This document shows, one piece after another, positions 8,055-17,089 of a stretch of DNA of 47,122 bases. The position numbers were made by a program, and so were the translations under genes. The notes under the pieces are model-generated. The model searched no databases and was not told the origin of the DNA. It saw only the letters and a program-made list of their open reading frames with translations. Source of the stretch: Arthrobacter cheniae (GTDB taxonomy: Bacteria; Actinomycetota; Actinomycetes; Actinomycetales; Micrococcaceae); NCBI RefSeq assembly GCF_003602275.1, contig NZ_QZVT01000012.1:21841-68962 (forward strand), read 5' to 3'. Position 1 is the stretch's first letter; each line of letters opens with the position of its first letter.

Positions 8055-9527
8055 TCAGGTCAGGGAGACGTGGCGGTGCTCGACGCCGAGGAGGGAGGCC
8101 GCCGCCTTCACGTCGGCCGCACGATGTCCGATGCACAGCGCCCAGTGGTGGCCGATGCCCGTCCGGCTCCACTCGTCCACCCAGAGTCCGGGATCGCCCC
8201 CGAAGTCCACGCGCGACGTCGTATTGCCGATGGCGAGCAGCGGGCCGGGCACCACGGTGCCCTCGGACGTGATGAAGACGTAGGAGCCGTCCGGGTCCTG
8301 GCCGATGCCGAAGGTCGTCACGGGGCCGTGCCGCACGTCGAACTCGACGGAGACGCCCCAGCCACGCTTCCCGTGGTAGACACCGAGCCCCCGTAGCAGC
8401 GGATGGGCCGCGCTGACGGCGAGGTGCGCCGGTCCGTCGTGGCCCATCTCCACAACATTGTCGAAGAAGTTCAGCGCCTGGATCTCGGTGAAGGATCCAC
8501 CGGCTCCCATGGCCTGGGCAGCGAGCATGGCGATCGAGGTCCGCAGCTCGTACTCGCCGGCCATGGGCACACCTCGCGCGGTGAGGATCGAGGCGCCGAG
8601 GATCATGCCGGCCCCGAGGCGTTCGTGCTGCTCGCCGGCGAGGCCGCGGTGGTAGTAGGCAAGGGAATCGAGGTCGAACTCGGTGACGAGCCGGTCGAGT
8701 CCCACGGAGACCTTCGCGCCCCACGCGAAGTCGTCGTCGTCCACCGATCGATCCACCGTGAACAGGTTGCGGGCCAGGGCCATGCGCTCACGCACCTGCT
8801 CATCCGTGACCTCGCCGACGATCTCGCGCAGATCGTCGAACTCGATCACCTCCACATGCGAGCCGAACGTCGTCGACACCGTCGTCAGATCGGTGGAGAC
8901 ATCGAGCATCCCGGGGTAGACGTGGCCCATGAGTCCGTGGCGGGCGTGCCGGAGCCTGCCACGAACACCGGCCGCGTGCACCCACTGGTTGATGCGCTGC
9001 CACGCCGACTCCTGCTTGAGGTGGCCGGACACGGAGTGGAAGGGGATGCCCGCACGCTTGAAGACGTTGGCGACCTCGGGCACCGGGCACTGCCCGCAGT
9101 AGGCGAGCCACGCTCCGGTATCGACGTTAGCGTGGTCCATGGCCTCCGTGGGCTGGAGATCGATGACCAGCACCGGGGTCTGCGACCGTTGGGCGATCGG
9201 GAGCACCATGGAGGACGTGAGGTAGGTGGTGAGGAAGATGACGATCAGGTCGCAGTCGGCGCGGCGCAATTCCTCCGCGGCCAGTGCCGCCTCTCGAGCG
9301 TCGGACACGAAGCCGACATCGGTGACCTCGGCGTCGAGTTCGTTGAACCGGGAGGTCACATAGCGCGCGGACTCCTGCAGCTGCGGCAGGAGGTCGGGGA
9401 ACTGCGGCCAGTAGGCGCCGAGGCCGCCCGAGACCAGGCCGAGGCGGGTAGGGCGACGGCGGATCGGCTCGAGGAGGGTCGAGGGGACCAGCGGTGCGAC
9501 GGGCTCGCTTCGGGATTCGGCGGTCAT
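8055..9527 (-). CDS. L-fucose/L-arabinose isomerase family protein
   Basis: This 490-residue protein belongs to the FucI/AraA-like ketol isomerase superfamily. It has an N-terminal Rossmann-like part (RLGLVSGGLGAYWPQFPDL ... DCDLIVIFLTTYL), a central domain, and a C-terminal region with GAGGSFTEIQALNF, and the terminal GIGHHWALCIGH that resembles the metal/substrate loops of the family. AGGAG lies seven bases before the ATG. It is located between the rhamnose importer and rhaM, although a dedicated L-rhamnose isomerase (rhaI) is also present in the locus. Its substrate may be another 6-deoxy sugar or pentose carried by the same importer, or it may be a second isomerase for the pathway. No function is proven by the sequence. 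Confidence 0.78.
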   Translation of the reverse strand: MTAESRSEPVAPLVPSTLLEPIRRRPTRLGLVSGGLGAYWPQFPDLLPQLQESARYVTSRFNELDAEVTDVGFVSDAREAALAAEELRRADCDLIVIFLTTYLTSSMVLPIAQRSQTPVLVIDLQPTEAMDHANVDTGAWLAYCGQCPVPEVANVFKRAGIPFHSVSGHLKQESAWQRINQWVHAAGVRGRLRHARHGLMGHVYPGMLDVSTDLTTVSTTFGSHVEVIEFDDLREIVGEVTDEQVRERMALARNLFTVDRSVDDDDFAWGAKVSVGLDRLVTEFDLDSLAYYHRGLAGEQHERLGAGMILGASILTARGVPMAGEYELRTSIAMLAAQAMGAGGSFTEIQALNFFDNVVEMGHDGPAHLAVSAAHPLLRGLGVYHGKRGWGVSVEFDVRHGPVTTFGIGQDPDGSYVFITSEGTVVPGPLLAIGNTTSRVDFGGDPGLWVDEWSRTGIGHHWALCIGHRAADVKAAASLLGVEHRHVSLT

Positions 9528-9616
9528 GGGTGGCTCCTGGAGCGGCGGTGGGAACGACGAGAAAGACCTGGATGTGGGCTGACGCGGTCTGGCGAGGCGA
9601 CGCTCGTGCAATGCCG

Positions 9617-9648
9617 AAAAGGCGGGGCACCCGCGAGGGCGCCCCGCC
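9617..9648 (-). terminator. rho-independent terminator after rhaS
   Basis: On the minus strand an 8-bp GC-only stem (9641-9648 with 9621-9628) with an inner 3-bp extension and a small loop is followed by four U residues (9617-9620). It begins 11 bases after the rhaS stop. It likely ends most transcription of the importer operon, so the isomerase-like gene and rhaM would be expressed at lower level by read-through or from their own promoter. Confidence 0.75.
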
Positions 9649-9658
9649 CGGCAGACGA

Positions 9659-10723
9659 CTAGAAGTCGTAGTCGTCGATGTTCTCCGCGTTGAACTGTGT
9701 GGGCGGACCGACCAGCACGATGCCGCCGTCCCCGATCTCACGTTCGCCGAGCTCTCCGGCCTCGAAGGTGTCGCCGACCTCGCCGGTGATCGTCCCGTCG
9801 GCCAGGGCCTTGCCTGCGAAAGCCGCCACATAGCCGAGCTGAGCCGGGTCCCAGAGCGCGAACTCGGAGACCGTGCCGTCCTTGACGAACGGGCGCATCT
9901 CGTTCGGCAGGCCGAGACCTGTCAGGGCGACTTTCCCCTTGTACTCGGAGGTGGAAAGGTACCGGGCCGTCGCGGCGATGCCGACCGTGGTGGGCGAGAT
10001 GATGCCCTTCAGGTCCGGGTACGCCTGCAGCAGGCCCTGCGCCTCCTGGAAGGACTTGGTGTCGTCGTCGTCGCCGTAGACCTTGGCGACGAGTTCGATA
10101 TTCGCGTAGTCCGGGTTGGACGCCAATTCCTCCTCCATGAACTTGATCCACTCGTTCTGGTTGGTGGCGTTGGCTGTGGCGGACAGGATGGCGATCTCGC
10201 CCTCCCCGCCGATCTGCTCGGAGATGAGCTCCAGCTGGATCAGCGCCACGTCCTTGGCGTTGACCTGGCTGACGAAGAGGTCGCGGTAGTCCGGATTGGT
10301 GTCGGAGTCGAACGCCACGATCTTGGCGCCCGCGGTACGGGCTTCCTCGAGGGCGGGGCCTACGGCGTCGGGATCGTTCGCCGCGATCACGATCACGTTG
10401 GTGCCGCGCTGCGTCTCGGCGTTGATGAAGGACACCTGGCTGGAGGCGCTGGCATCGAGCGGGCCGACCACCTCCGAGGAAGCGAACCCGGCCTCTGTCG
10501 CGCCGTCCTCGCCGCCTCCCAGCACCACGTCGGTGTAGGGGTTGTTGAGCTGCTTGGGGATGAAGGTGATGGTCTGCTCGCCGTCGGACCCACTGCCACC
10601 CTCGCTGTCGCCGCCTTCGGACGCCGCACCGCCGCCGCAGGCACTGAGGACCAGGGCAGCACTGGTGGCGAGGGCTGCGAACGCTGCCCGCCGTCCGGTC
10701 GATCCGGAAGAAATGAACCTCAT
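9659..10723 (-). CDS. rhaS: rhamnose ABC transporter substrate-binding lipoprotein
   Basis: This 354-residue periplasmic-binding-protein-like domain of the sugar CUT2 class captures L-rhamnose outside the membrane. The N-terminus is a lipoprotein signal: RR, a hydrophobic core and the lipobox LSAC with C29 as the lipidated residue, followed by a Gly/Ser/Glu linker to about residue 48. The mature part has the type I binding-protein fold (TFIPKQLNNPYTDVVLGG, then VIVIAANDPDA and IVAFDSDTNPDYRDLF). The ATG at 10723 has AAAGGA seven bases upstream. It is the last importer gene, set apart from the permease genes by a stem-loop and closed by a terminator. Confidence 0.92.
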   Translation of the reverse strand: MRFISSGSTGRRAAFAALATSAALVLSACGGGAASEGGDSEGGSGSDGEQTITFIPKQLNNPYTDVVLGGGEDGATEAGFASSEVVGPLDASASSQVSFINAETQRGTNVIVIAANDPDAVGPALEEARTAGAKIVAFDSDTNPDYRDLFVSQVNAKDVALIQLELISEQIGGEGEIAILSATANATNQNEWIKFMEEELASNPDYANIELVAKVYGDDDDTKSFQEAQGLLQAYPDLKGIISPTTVGIAATARYLSTSEYKGKVALTGLGLPNEMRPFVKDGTVSEFALWDPAQLGYVAAFAGKALADGTITGEVGDTFEAGELGEREIGDGGIVLVGPPTQFNAENIDDYDF

Positions 10724-10740
10724 TGTTTTTCCTTTCGATG

Positions 10741-10759
10741 GGCGCCGGGGACCGGCGCC
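10741..10759 (-). other. intercistronic stem-loop upstream of rhaS
   Basis: GGCGCCGG-GGA-CCGGCGCC is a perfect 8-bp stem with a three-base loop, placed 18 bases before the rhaS start and after the rhaQ stop. No U-run follows. Such hairpins often protect the 5' end of the binding-protein message and raise its level relative to the permease genes; that role is inferred from position. Confidence 0.6.
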
Positions 10760-10781
10760 GGGTGCAACCCCAGGGGAACGG

Positions 10782-11954
10782 CTAGGGAAGTGGAGCAGAA
10801 CGGACACGCCTGGAGTGGCGGGCCTGCTTGATGGCGGCGGCGACGTTGGGTGCCACCACCGAGATGATGAGCAAGGAGCCCGTCACGATGATGAGGACCA
10901 CCTCGGAGACGCGATCCAGCTTCAGCGCGTAGTTAATGGTGCCGATCAGCAGGACCCCGGCGAGTACGCCCGGGATGGAGCCCTTTCCGCCGAAGATCGA
11001 TACGCCGCCCAGCAGCACCGCTGCGATGACCGCGAGTTCGAGCCCGCTCGCGTTGTCGCTGCGGGCACTGGAGTAGCGGAGGGTCCAGTAGATGCCCGCC
11101 AGGGCGGACACGGTGCCGGTGGCCAGGTACAGGAGGAACTTGGAGCGGGCGACGTCGATACCGACGAATGTCGCTGCCTCCTTGCTGTAGCCGAGCGCGA
11201 AGAGCCCCCGGCCGAACGGCGTGAAGTGCAGCACGATCGCGAAGGCGACGATCAATACGACGACGCCGACCATGACGGTGGGGATACCCGTGCCGCCGAT
11301 CTTCGACGTGAAGAAGGCGGTCAGGCCGGGCGGGAAGTTCGCGACGGCGTTGTCCCCGATCACCACGAGGGCCAGGCCGCGGAAGAGCGCGAGCGTGCCG
11401 ATGGTCACCGCGAGGGACGGTAGCCCCAGGTAGGCGATCAGCACTCCGTTGAAGGCGCCCGCGACCAGGCCGGCGAGCACGCAGATCACCAGGACGAGTG
11501 CGATGGGCATGCCGCCCTGCCACAGCACGCCCATGAGGGCGCTGGTCAGGCCGGCGATGCTCGCGACCGAGAGGTCGATCTCCCCCGAGATGATGACGAG
11601 CGTCATGGGCAGGGCGATCAGCAGCGTGGGGATGACGTCGAGGAGCAGGAAGCCGACGGTGACGGGGGAGGCGAACCGCGGTATGACGATGCACGCATAC
11701 AGCACGACGACGAGGAGAACGTAGATCATGACGGCGTCGCGCCCCAGCAGGATCCGGGCCGCCCCTGTCCGGCCCTTGGGGACGGCCAGCACGGTCGAGG
11801 TGTCTGCTGCGCCGCGTCGTCCAGGCTTCTGGCGCTTCTCCGTCCCGGGCCTGGTGCTTCCGGGTGATGCGGTCATGCGCCTGCCTTTCGCTGCAGTCTC
11901 CGACGGCTCGCCGTCGGGGTGGACGATGGTCCCGGAACCGGTGGGGTCAGACAT
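10782..11954 (-). CDS. rhaQ: rhamnose ABC transporter permease (distal)
   Basis: This 390-residue inner-membrane permease belongs to the CUT2 (RbsC-like) family. After a hydrophilic N-terminal extension of about 75 residues, 8 to 10 membrane segments are visible, and the EAA-like conserved part reads SGEIDLSVASIAGL with a second signature around GLELAVIAAVLLGGVSIFGGKGS. The ATG at 11954 is taken as start because it overlaps the stop of the preceding permease by eight bases (ATGTCTGA), implying translational coupling. An alternative ATG at 11876 has a better ribosome site and would remove 26 residues of the non-conserved extension. It pairs with the upstream permease to form the channel. Confidence 0.9.
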   Translation of the reverse strand: MSDPTGSGTIVHPDGEPSETAAKGRRMTASPGSTRPGTEKRQKPGRRGAADTSTVLAVPKGRTGAARILLGRDAVMIYVLLVVVLYACIVIPRFASPVTVGFLLLDVIPTLLIALPMTLVIISGEIDLSVASIAGLTSALMGVLWQGGMPIALVLVICVLAGLVAGAFNGVLIAYLGLPSLAVTIGTLALFRGLALVVIGDNAVANFPPGLTAFFTSKIGGTGIPTVMVGVVVLIVAFAIVLHFTPFGRGLFALGYSKEAATFVGIDVARSKFLLYLATGTVSALAGIYWTLRYSSARSDNASGLELAVIAAVLLGGVSIFGGKGSIPGVLAGVLLIGTINYALKLDRVSEVVLIIVTGSLLIISVVAPNVAAAIKQARHSRRVRSAPLP

Positions 11955-12993
11955 TGCGCGCCTCCGCGATCCGGAGCTTGCGGGCGGCCCGCACACCGGC
12001 GATACGATCGATGACGACGGCAGCGAGGATCAGGATGCCCACGATGGCCTGCTGCCAGAACTTGTCGACGCGCAGGGCCGTGAGTGCGCTGGTGATGGTG
12101 GTCAGCAGCAGGGCGCCGATCGCCGCTCCCACCACGGTGCCGCTGCCGCCGAAGATCGCAACTCCTCCGACCACTGCGGCGGCGACGACGTCGAGCTCGA
12201 GTCCTGAGCCCGTCGTGGCGCCCACGGAGTTGAAGCGGCTCGCGTAGAGGACACCGGCCAGTCCTGCCAGCGCTCCGTTCACCACGAAGGCCATCAGGAC
12301 GCGGCGTGTCACGGGGATGCCGAACAGTCTCGCCGCCTCGGGGTCCGATCCGATCGCGTAGAGGTCACGGCCGGGCCGCGTGCCGAGCATGTAGACCGCC
12401 ACGATCGCGACGACGACGACGGCGATGAGGGTGATCACGGGGAAGCCGAGGATCGTGTCGACGGAGAGGTTGCCGAACGCCTCGGGGCGATCGCCGGCGA
12501 AGTACTGGGTGCCGCCCGCCCAGGCGTTGTTGATGCCGCGGAAGATGTAGAGCGTGCCGAGCGTGATGACGAGGGCCGGCACCTTGGCGACGGTGATCAG
12601 CAGGCCGTTCACCGCCCCGAGGACCGCACCGAAGAGGATCCCGATGCCGAAGACGGCGATGATCGGCAGGTTCGGGGCGGCCACGAAGACGCTGCCCGTC
12701 CCGAAGGCCACGAGCCCGAGGATGGAGCCGACCGAGAGGTCGATGTTCCGGGTGATGATCACGAGCGTCTGGCCGACGGCGAGGATCATGAGGATCGTGG
12801 CGTTCAGCAACAGGTCCTTGATGCCCTGCTCGCTGAGGAACAGCGGGTTGAGGGCAGCCGTCACGGTGACGAGGATGACGAGGGCGAGGATGACGGGCAG
12901 CTCGCGGAGCTTCAGGACCGATCCGAGGGCGGAGCGCCGCTGGTGCCCGGGGGCGGGATGTGCGGGAGCCGCACTCTTGCTGTCGAGGCTCAT
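11947..12993 (-). CDS. rhaP: rhamnose ABC transporter permease (proximal)
   Basis: This 348-residue protein is the second CUT2 permease. About nine hydrophobic segments follow a short N-terminal tail; the conserved [17 protein letters not shown] and [24 protein letters not shown] blocks match the partner permease. It starts with an ATG that overlaps the stop of the ATPase gene (ATGA) and ends inside the start of the next permease, so the three genes are one tightly coupled unit. Two different permeases make a heterodimeric pore, as in the rhizobial RhaPQ importer. Confidence 0.9.
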   Translation of the reverse strand: MSLDSKSAAPAHPAPGHQRRSALGSVLKLRELPVILALVILVTVTAALNPLFLSEQGIKDLLLNATILMILAVGQTLVIITRNIDLSVGSILGLVAFGTGSVFVAAPNLPIIAVFGIGILFGAVLGAVNGLLITVAKVPALVITLGTLYIFRGINNAWAGGTQYFAGDRPEAFGNLSVDTILGFPVITLIAVVVVAIVAVYMLGTRPGRDLYAIGSDPEAARLFGIPVTRRVLMAFVVNGALAGLAGVLYASRFNSVGATTGSGLELDVVAAAVVGGVAIFGGSGTVVGAAIGALLLTTITSALTALRVDKFWQQAIVGILILAAVVIDRIAGVRAARKLRIAEARNV

Positions 12994-14543
12994 CGCGATG
13001 ACTCCAGGGCTGCGGTTGCGGCGTGCATGACGGTTTCGGCGGTGGCCTCCGAGCGGTCCAGCCTGCCGGTGATCCGGCCCTCACGCATCACCAGGACACG
13101 ATCGGCCATGCCGAGGACCTCGGGCAGTTCGGAGGAGATCATGAGGATGGCGATGCCCCGGCCGGCAAGCTCGGAGATCAGGCGGTGCACCTCACTCTTC
13201 GTGCCGACGTCGATACCTCGGGTCGGTTCGTCGATGATGAGGAGCTTGGGGTCCGTGGCGAGCCACTTCGCGAGGACGACCTTCTGCTGGTTCCCGCCGG
13301 AGAGCGTCGAGACCGGGTGCTCGGGCGAGCTCGACTTCACCTGCAGGCGCTTGCCCCAGGTCTCGGCCGCTTCCCGCTCCGCCCTCGTACTGATGAGGCC
13401 GAATTTCGCGAGCGAGTGGCGGAGCGTGAGGGCCGCGTTGCGCTCGACCGACAGCTCCATGACGAGCCCCTGCTTCCGTCGGTCCTCAGGCACGAAGCCG
13501 ATACCCGCGTCGATAGACGCCCGCGGGTCCTTGCTGCGGAGCTTCTGCCCGAGCATCTCGACCGTGCCCGACTCGTACCGGTCGATTCCGAAGACCGCCC
13601 GCGCCACCTCCGTGCGCCCGGCCCCGACGAGTCCGGACAGCGCGACGATCTCGCCGGCCCGCACCTCGAAGTCGATGTCGTGGAAGACGCCGGGGCGCGT
13701 CAGGCCGCTGACCCGCAGCACGACGTCGCCCCTCTCCGTCTCGCTCTTGGGGAACAGGGCGTCGATGTCGCGGCCCACCATCTCGCGGACGATCGCCTCG
13801 ACCGTCATCGCAGGCGTCTCGTGCGTCGCGATGTAGGTGCCGTCGCGCATGACCGTGATGCGGTCGCACAGTCCGAAGACCTCGTCGAAGCGATGCGAGA
13901 TGAAGAGGATGCCACTGCCGGCATCGCGCAGTCGGCGGGCGACGGCGAAAAGGCGCTCCACCTCGACGCCGCTGAGCGCCGCCGTCGGCTCGTCCATGAC
14001 CAGGACGCGGGCGTCCAGCGAGATGGCCTTGGCGATCTCGATGATCTGCTGGTCCGCGATGGAGAGGCCCTCCGCAACGCGGTCAGGATCTATGGGGACG
14101 CCGAGCTGGTCGAACAGATCCTTGGCCCTTCGGCGCATCTCGGCCCGGCTGATGAGGCCGAAGCGCCCTTTGGGCTGGCGCCCGATGAAGATGTTCTCGG
14201 CGACCGTGAGGTCGGGGAAGAGCGTGGGCTCCTGATAGATGACCGAGATGCCCGCGGCCTTGCTGTCGGCGACGTTGCGGAAACTGACAGCCTGCCCATC
14301 GACGCTGAATTCCCCGGCGTCGGGCTGGTGCACCCCGGCGAGGATCTTCACGAGCGTCGACTTCCCGGCCCCGTTCTCCCCCACCAGTGCGTGGATCTCG
14401 CCCGCGACGAGATCGATGGTCCCGTCGGCGAGGGCAACGACCGGACCGAAGGTCTTCAGAGCTCCCCGAAGGGTCAGCACGGACCGCCGTACCGGAGCGT
14501 TCGGGTCCGTGGCACCACTTTCACGACCATCCAGGTGCGTCAT
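12990..14543 (-). CDS. rhaT: rhamnose ABC transporter ATPase (two ABC domains)
   Basis: This 517-residue protein carries two fused ABC domains, as usual for CUT2 sugar importers. The first has Walker [10 protein letters not shown], signature around LSIADQQ and Walker [12 protein letters not shown]. The second has a degenerate Walker A ([12 protein letters not shown]), signature LSGGNQQK and Walker [13 protein letters not shown]. The ATG at 14543 follows AGGAG at eight bases; a longer frame to 14588 would run through the LacI operator and is rejected. It is the first gene of the importer operon, behind a strong promoter at 14594-14622 and an operator at 14563-14574. The cytoplasmic ATPase energises rhamnose uptake. 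Confidence 0.93.
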   Translation of the reverse strand: MTHLDGRESGATDPNAPVRRSVLTLRGALKTFGPVVALADGTIDLVAGEIHALVGENGAGKSTLVKILAGVHQPDAGEFSVDGQAVSFRNVADSKAAGISVIYQEPTLFPDLTVAENIFIGRQPKGRFGLISRAEMRRRAKDLFDQLGVPIDPDRVAEGLSIADQQIIEIAKAISLDARVLVMDEPTAALSGVEVERLFAVARRLRDAGSGILFISHRFDEVFGLCDRITVMRDGTYIATHETPAMTVEAIVREMVGRDIDALFPKSETERGDVVLRVSGLTRPGVFHDIDFEVRAGEIVALSGLVGAGRTEVARAVFGIDRYESGTVEMLGQKLRSKDPRASIDAGIGFVPEDRRKQGLVMELSVERNAALTLRHSLAKFGLISTRAEREAAETWGKRLQVKSSSPEHPVSTLSGGNQQKVVLAKWLATDPKLLIIDEPTRGIDVGTKSEVHRLISELAGRGIAILMISSELPEVLGMADRVLVMREGRITGRLDRSEATAETVMHAATAALESSR

Positions 14544-14562
14544 TGCAACTCCTCGAGGAAAA

Positions 14563-14574
14563 TGAATCGTTTCA
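14563..14574. promoter_or_regulatory. LacI-type operator of the importer operon
   Basis: TGAATCGTTTCA is a near-perfect LacI-family palindrome with the central CG. It lies about 20 bases downstream of the -10 box, just before the ribosome site of rhaT, where a bound repressor would block transcription. Its exact reverse complement occurs at 15794-15805 in front of rhaI. Confidence 0.8.
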
Positions 14575-14593
14575 GAGCAACGGTTCATCTCGA

Positions 14594-14622
14594 ATAGTAG
14601 GCGTGACCCCCATCACCGTCAA
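14594..14622 (-). promoter_or_regulatory. sigma70-type promoter of the rhamnose importer operon
   Basis: On the minus strand TTGACG (14622-14617), a 17-base spacer and TACTAT (14599-14594) form a near-consensus housekeeping promoter. The LacI operator follows immediately downstream. Confidence 0.75.
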
Positions 14623-14671
14623 CAGCCCGAGACCGACCTGTGACCTTACGTCCGAGAGGCGGACCCGGCCC

Positions 14672-15703
14672 TCAACCGGCGGCGTGCACCGCCGCCGTCG
14701 TGCTGCCGCGCTCCACCAGCTCGGGGTCGAAGATGACCTGCCGGCGGCGTGACGAGGGACTCTCGATCTCCTCGAGGAGGAGTTCGACCGCGGTGCGTCC
14801 CATGAGTTCGGTCGGCTTGCGGACGCTCGTCAGGGGCACCACGGCCGACGCGGAGAAGTCGATGTCGTCATAGCCGATCAGTGCCAGGTCCTCGGGGATG
14901 CGGAGGCCGCGGATCAGCAGGACGGCCTGCATCACCCCGATGGCGAGGAGATCGTTGGCGCAGAAGATGCCGTCCGGCAGCTCGCCCGGAGGCCGCTGCG
15001 CGATCCTGCCCCCGACGTCGCGTCCGGCGAGGACCGTCATCGCGTCCGCCTCCACGACCTCGAGGACGGCGTCGTCGTGCTCCTCGACGGCCTGACGAGC
15101 GCCCGCCAGGCGATCAGCAACCTGCTGGAATTCCGCCTTGGCGCCGACGAAGACGATGCGCCTGCGGCCCGCCTCCAGGAGGTGGCGGACAGCCATGTAG
15201 CCACCGGCGACGTCGTCCACGGATACCGAGCTGCAACGCCGCTGCGCGTCCACGCGGTCCACCAGCACCACGGGCATACCGCGCTTGCGGAGGGTCTCGA
15301 CGCGCGGGCCGACGTCCCCGACGGGCGAGATGAGCATGCCCTGGACGCGCTGTTGCTCGAAGACGTCGATGTACCGGGCCTCGCGCTCCACGTCCTGGCC
15401 GCTGTCGCCGAGCACCACGGTACTGCCGTTCTCGGCGGCGCAGTCCTCCGCCGCACGGGCGAGTGAGGAGAAGAACGGGTTGCCGACGTCGAGCACGATC
15501 AGCCCGATGGTGCGGCTCTGGCCCGCGCGCAGTTGGCGTGCCGCGTCATTGCGTACGAAACCGAGGTGGTCGATGGCGGTCTGGACGCGCTCCCGCGTGG
15601 AGGACGAGACGCGCGTGGGGTGGTTGAGCACGTTCGAAACGGTGCCGACGGCGACGCCCGCGCGATCTGCGACGTCCTTGATGCTGACGGGTCGGCTGTC
15701 CAT
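14672..15703 (-). CDS. LacI family repressor of the rhamnose locus
   Basis: This 343-residue regulator has a LacI helix-turn-helix at its N-terminus (VSIKDVADRAGVAVGTVSNVL with the hinge LNHPTRVSSSTRERV) and a type I binding-protein-like effector domain (IGLIVLDVGNPFF through IGYDDIDFSASAVVPLTSV). The ATG at 15703 is chosen because GAGGAA lies upstream at a suitable distance and the HTH starts nine residues later. It lies between the importer operon, read in the same direction, and the divergent catabolic genes. Two identical operators flank it, so it probably represses both arms and is released by L-rhamnose, rhamnulose or a phosphorylated intermediate; the effector is not known. Confidence 0.92.
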   Translation of the reverse strand: MDSRPVSIKDVADRAGVAVGTVSNVLNHPTRVSSSTRERVQTAIDHLGFVRNDAARQLRAGQSRTIGLIVLDVGNPFFSSLARAAEDCAAENGSTVVLGDSGQDVEREARYIDVFEQQRVQGMLISPVGDVGPRVETLRKRGMPVVLVDRVDAQRRCSSVSVDDVAGGYMAVRHLLEAGRRRIVFVGAKAEFQQVADRLAGARQAVEEHDDAVLEVVEADAMTVLAGRDVGGRIAQRPPGELPDGIFCANDLLAIGVMQAVLLIRGLRIPEDLALIGYDDIDFSASAVVPLTSVRKPTELMGRTAVELLLEEIESPSSRRRQVIFDPELVERGSTTAAVHAAG

Positions 15704-15750
15704 GGGTTCCTCGACGCTCGGGTCCTGGCCCGGGGAGTGCGGCAGGACTG

Positions 15751-15780
15751 TTGACACTCGGTCTGGAGCAAGGATAACTT
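15751..15780 (+). promoter_or_regulatory. sigma70-type promoter of rhaI operon
   Basis: TTGACA (15751-15756), an 18-base spacer and TAACTT (15775-15780) form a good plus-strand promoter about 140 bases upstream of rhaI. The start site would fall inside the operator region that follows. Confidence 0.7.
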
Positions 15781-15805
15781 TGAAACGTGCCAATGAAACG
15801 ATTCA
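15781..15805. promoter_or_regulatory. LacI-type operator of rhaI (full site plus half site)
   Basis: TGAAACGATTCA (15794-15805) is the exact reverse complement of the operator at 14563-14574. Directly before it, TGAAACG at 15781-15787 gives an extra half site in the same orientation. Both lie at the expected start of transcription of the rhaI operon. Confidence 0.8.
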
Positions 15806-15922
15806 ACGGCGCAGTACTTGTCCTTCTTCTCCCAGGCCGTCCCCTGAAGCGGAAGACACCCGATAAAACGCCGTCCGGGATGTGACGAAGCACCCCGGTC
15901 GCCACCACGCTGGAGAGAGTAC

Positions 15923-17089
15923 ATGACTGTCATCGACGACATCGCCGCAGAGTTGGATCAGCTCGCTATCGAGGTTCCCTCGTGGGCCTATGGCAATTCC
16001 GGGACCCGCTTCAAGGTGTTCGCGACGCCCGGAACGCCGCGCACGGTGCAGGAGAAGATCGCGGACGCCGCCATGGTGCACCGGCTCACCGGCCTCGCGC
16101 CCAGCGTCGCCCTGCACATCCCGTGGGACAAGGTAGATGACTACGGCATCCTCTCCTCCTACGCCGCCGACCACGGCATGGAACTCGGCACCATCAACAG
16201 CAACACGTTCCAGGATGACGACTACAAGTTCGGCAGCCTGACGCACAGCGACGCCGCGGTGCGGAACAAGGCGATCGACCACATGTACGAGTGCATTGAG
16301 GTCATGAACGTCACGGGCTCCCGTGACCTCAAGATCTGGCTGGCGGACGGCTCCAACTATCCGGGACAGGCCGACATGCGCTCGCGCCAGGACTGGCTGC
16401 AGGACTCGCTCCGCAAGGTCTACGACCGCCTCGGCGACGGCCAGCGCCTCGTCCTGGAGTACAAGTTCTTCGAGCCGGCGTTCTATCACACCGACGTCCC
16501 GGACTGGGGCACGTCCTACGCCCATTGCCTGCAGCTGGGCGAGAAGGCCCTCGTCTGCCTCGATACCGGACACCACGCACCCGGCACCAACATCGAGTTC
16601 ATCGTGGCGCAGCTCATCCGCCTCGGAAAGCTCGGCTCCTTCGACTTCAACTCACGCTTCTACGCCGACGACGACCTGATCGTCGGCGCCGCCGATCCCT
16701 TCCAGCTCTTCCGGATCATGGCGGAGGTGGTCCGCGGTGACGGACTCTCGCCCGAGAGCGGGATAGCCCTCATGCTCGACCAGTGCCACAACCTCGAGGA
16801 GAAGATCCCCGGGCAGATCCGCTCCGTCCTGAACGTGCAGGAGATGACGGCGCGCGCACTGCTCATCGACAGGACCGCGTTGACGGCAGCGCAGGAGTCC
16901 GGTGACGTCCTCGGCGCCAACGCAATCATGATGGACGCCTTCTATACGGACGTCCGTCCGGGCCTGGCCCAGTGGCGCGAGACGAAGGGGCTTCCTGCGG
17001 ATCCCATGGAGGCCTACCGCGCCAGCGGCTACCAGGACCGGATCAACACCGACCGACAGGGCGGCCAGCAGGCCGGATGGGGAGCATGA
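15923..17089 (+). CDS. rhaI: L-rhamnose isomerase
   Basis: This 388-residue cytoplasmic TIM-barrel enzyme converts L-rhamnose to L-rhamnulose. It matches the Pseudomonas stutzeri-type RhaI rather than E. coli RhaA. Metal-binding candidates are visible in VLEYKFFEPAFYHTD (Glu), CLDTGHHAPGTNIEF (Asp, His), and FDFNSRFYADDDLIVG (Asp residues). The ATG has GGAGAG upstream. It heads the plus-strand catabolic operon, and its stop overlaps the start of the aldolase/dehydrogenase gene (ATGA). The long leader (about 130 bases from the predicted start site) has no obvious riboswitch. Confidence 0.95.
   Translation: MTVIDDIAAELDQLAIEVPSWAYGNSGTRFKVFATPGTPRTVQEKIADAAMVHRLTGLAPSVALHIPWDKVDDYGILSSYAADHGMELGTINSNTFQDDDYKFGSLTHSDAAVRNKAIDHMYECIEVMNVTGSRDLKIWLADGSNYPGQADMRSRQDWLQDSLRKVYDRLGDGQRLVLEYKFFEPAFYHTDVPDWGTSYAHCLQLGEKALVCLDTGHHAPGTNIEFIVAQLIRLGKLGSFDFNSRFYADDDLIVGAADPFQLFRIMAEVVRGDGLSPESGIALMLDQCHNLEEKIPGQIRSVLNVQEMTARALLIDRTALTAAQESGDVLGANAIMMDAFYTDVRPGLAQWRETKGLPADPMEAYRASGYQDRINTDRQGGQQAGWGA

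Noticed and set aside
9494..10831. 445-codon plus-strand open frame opposite rhaS
   Set aside because: Runs through a terminator and the whole rhaS gene, with low-complexity composition.
13023..14597. 524-codon open frame on the plus strand opposite the rhamnose ATPase
   Set aside because: It is the shadow of rhaT; composition is Arg/Asp/His-rich without any domain, while the minus frame has complete ABC motifs.
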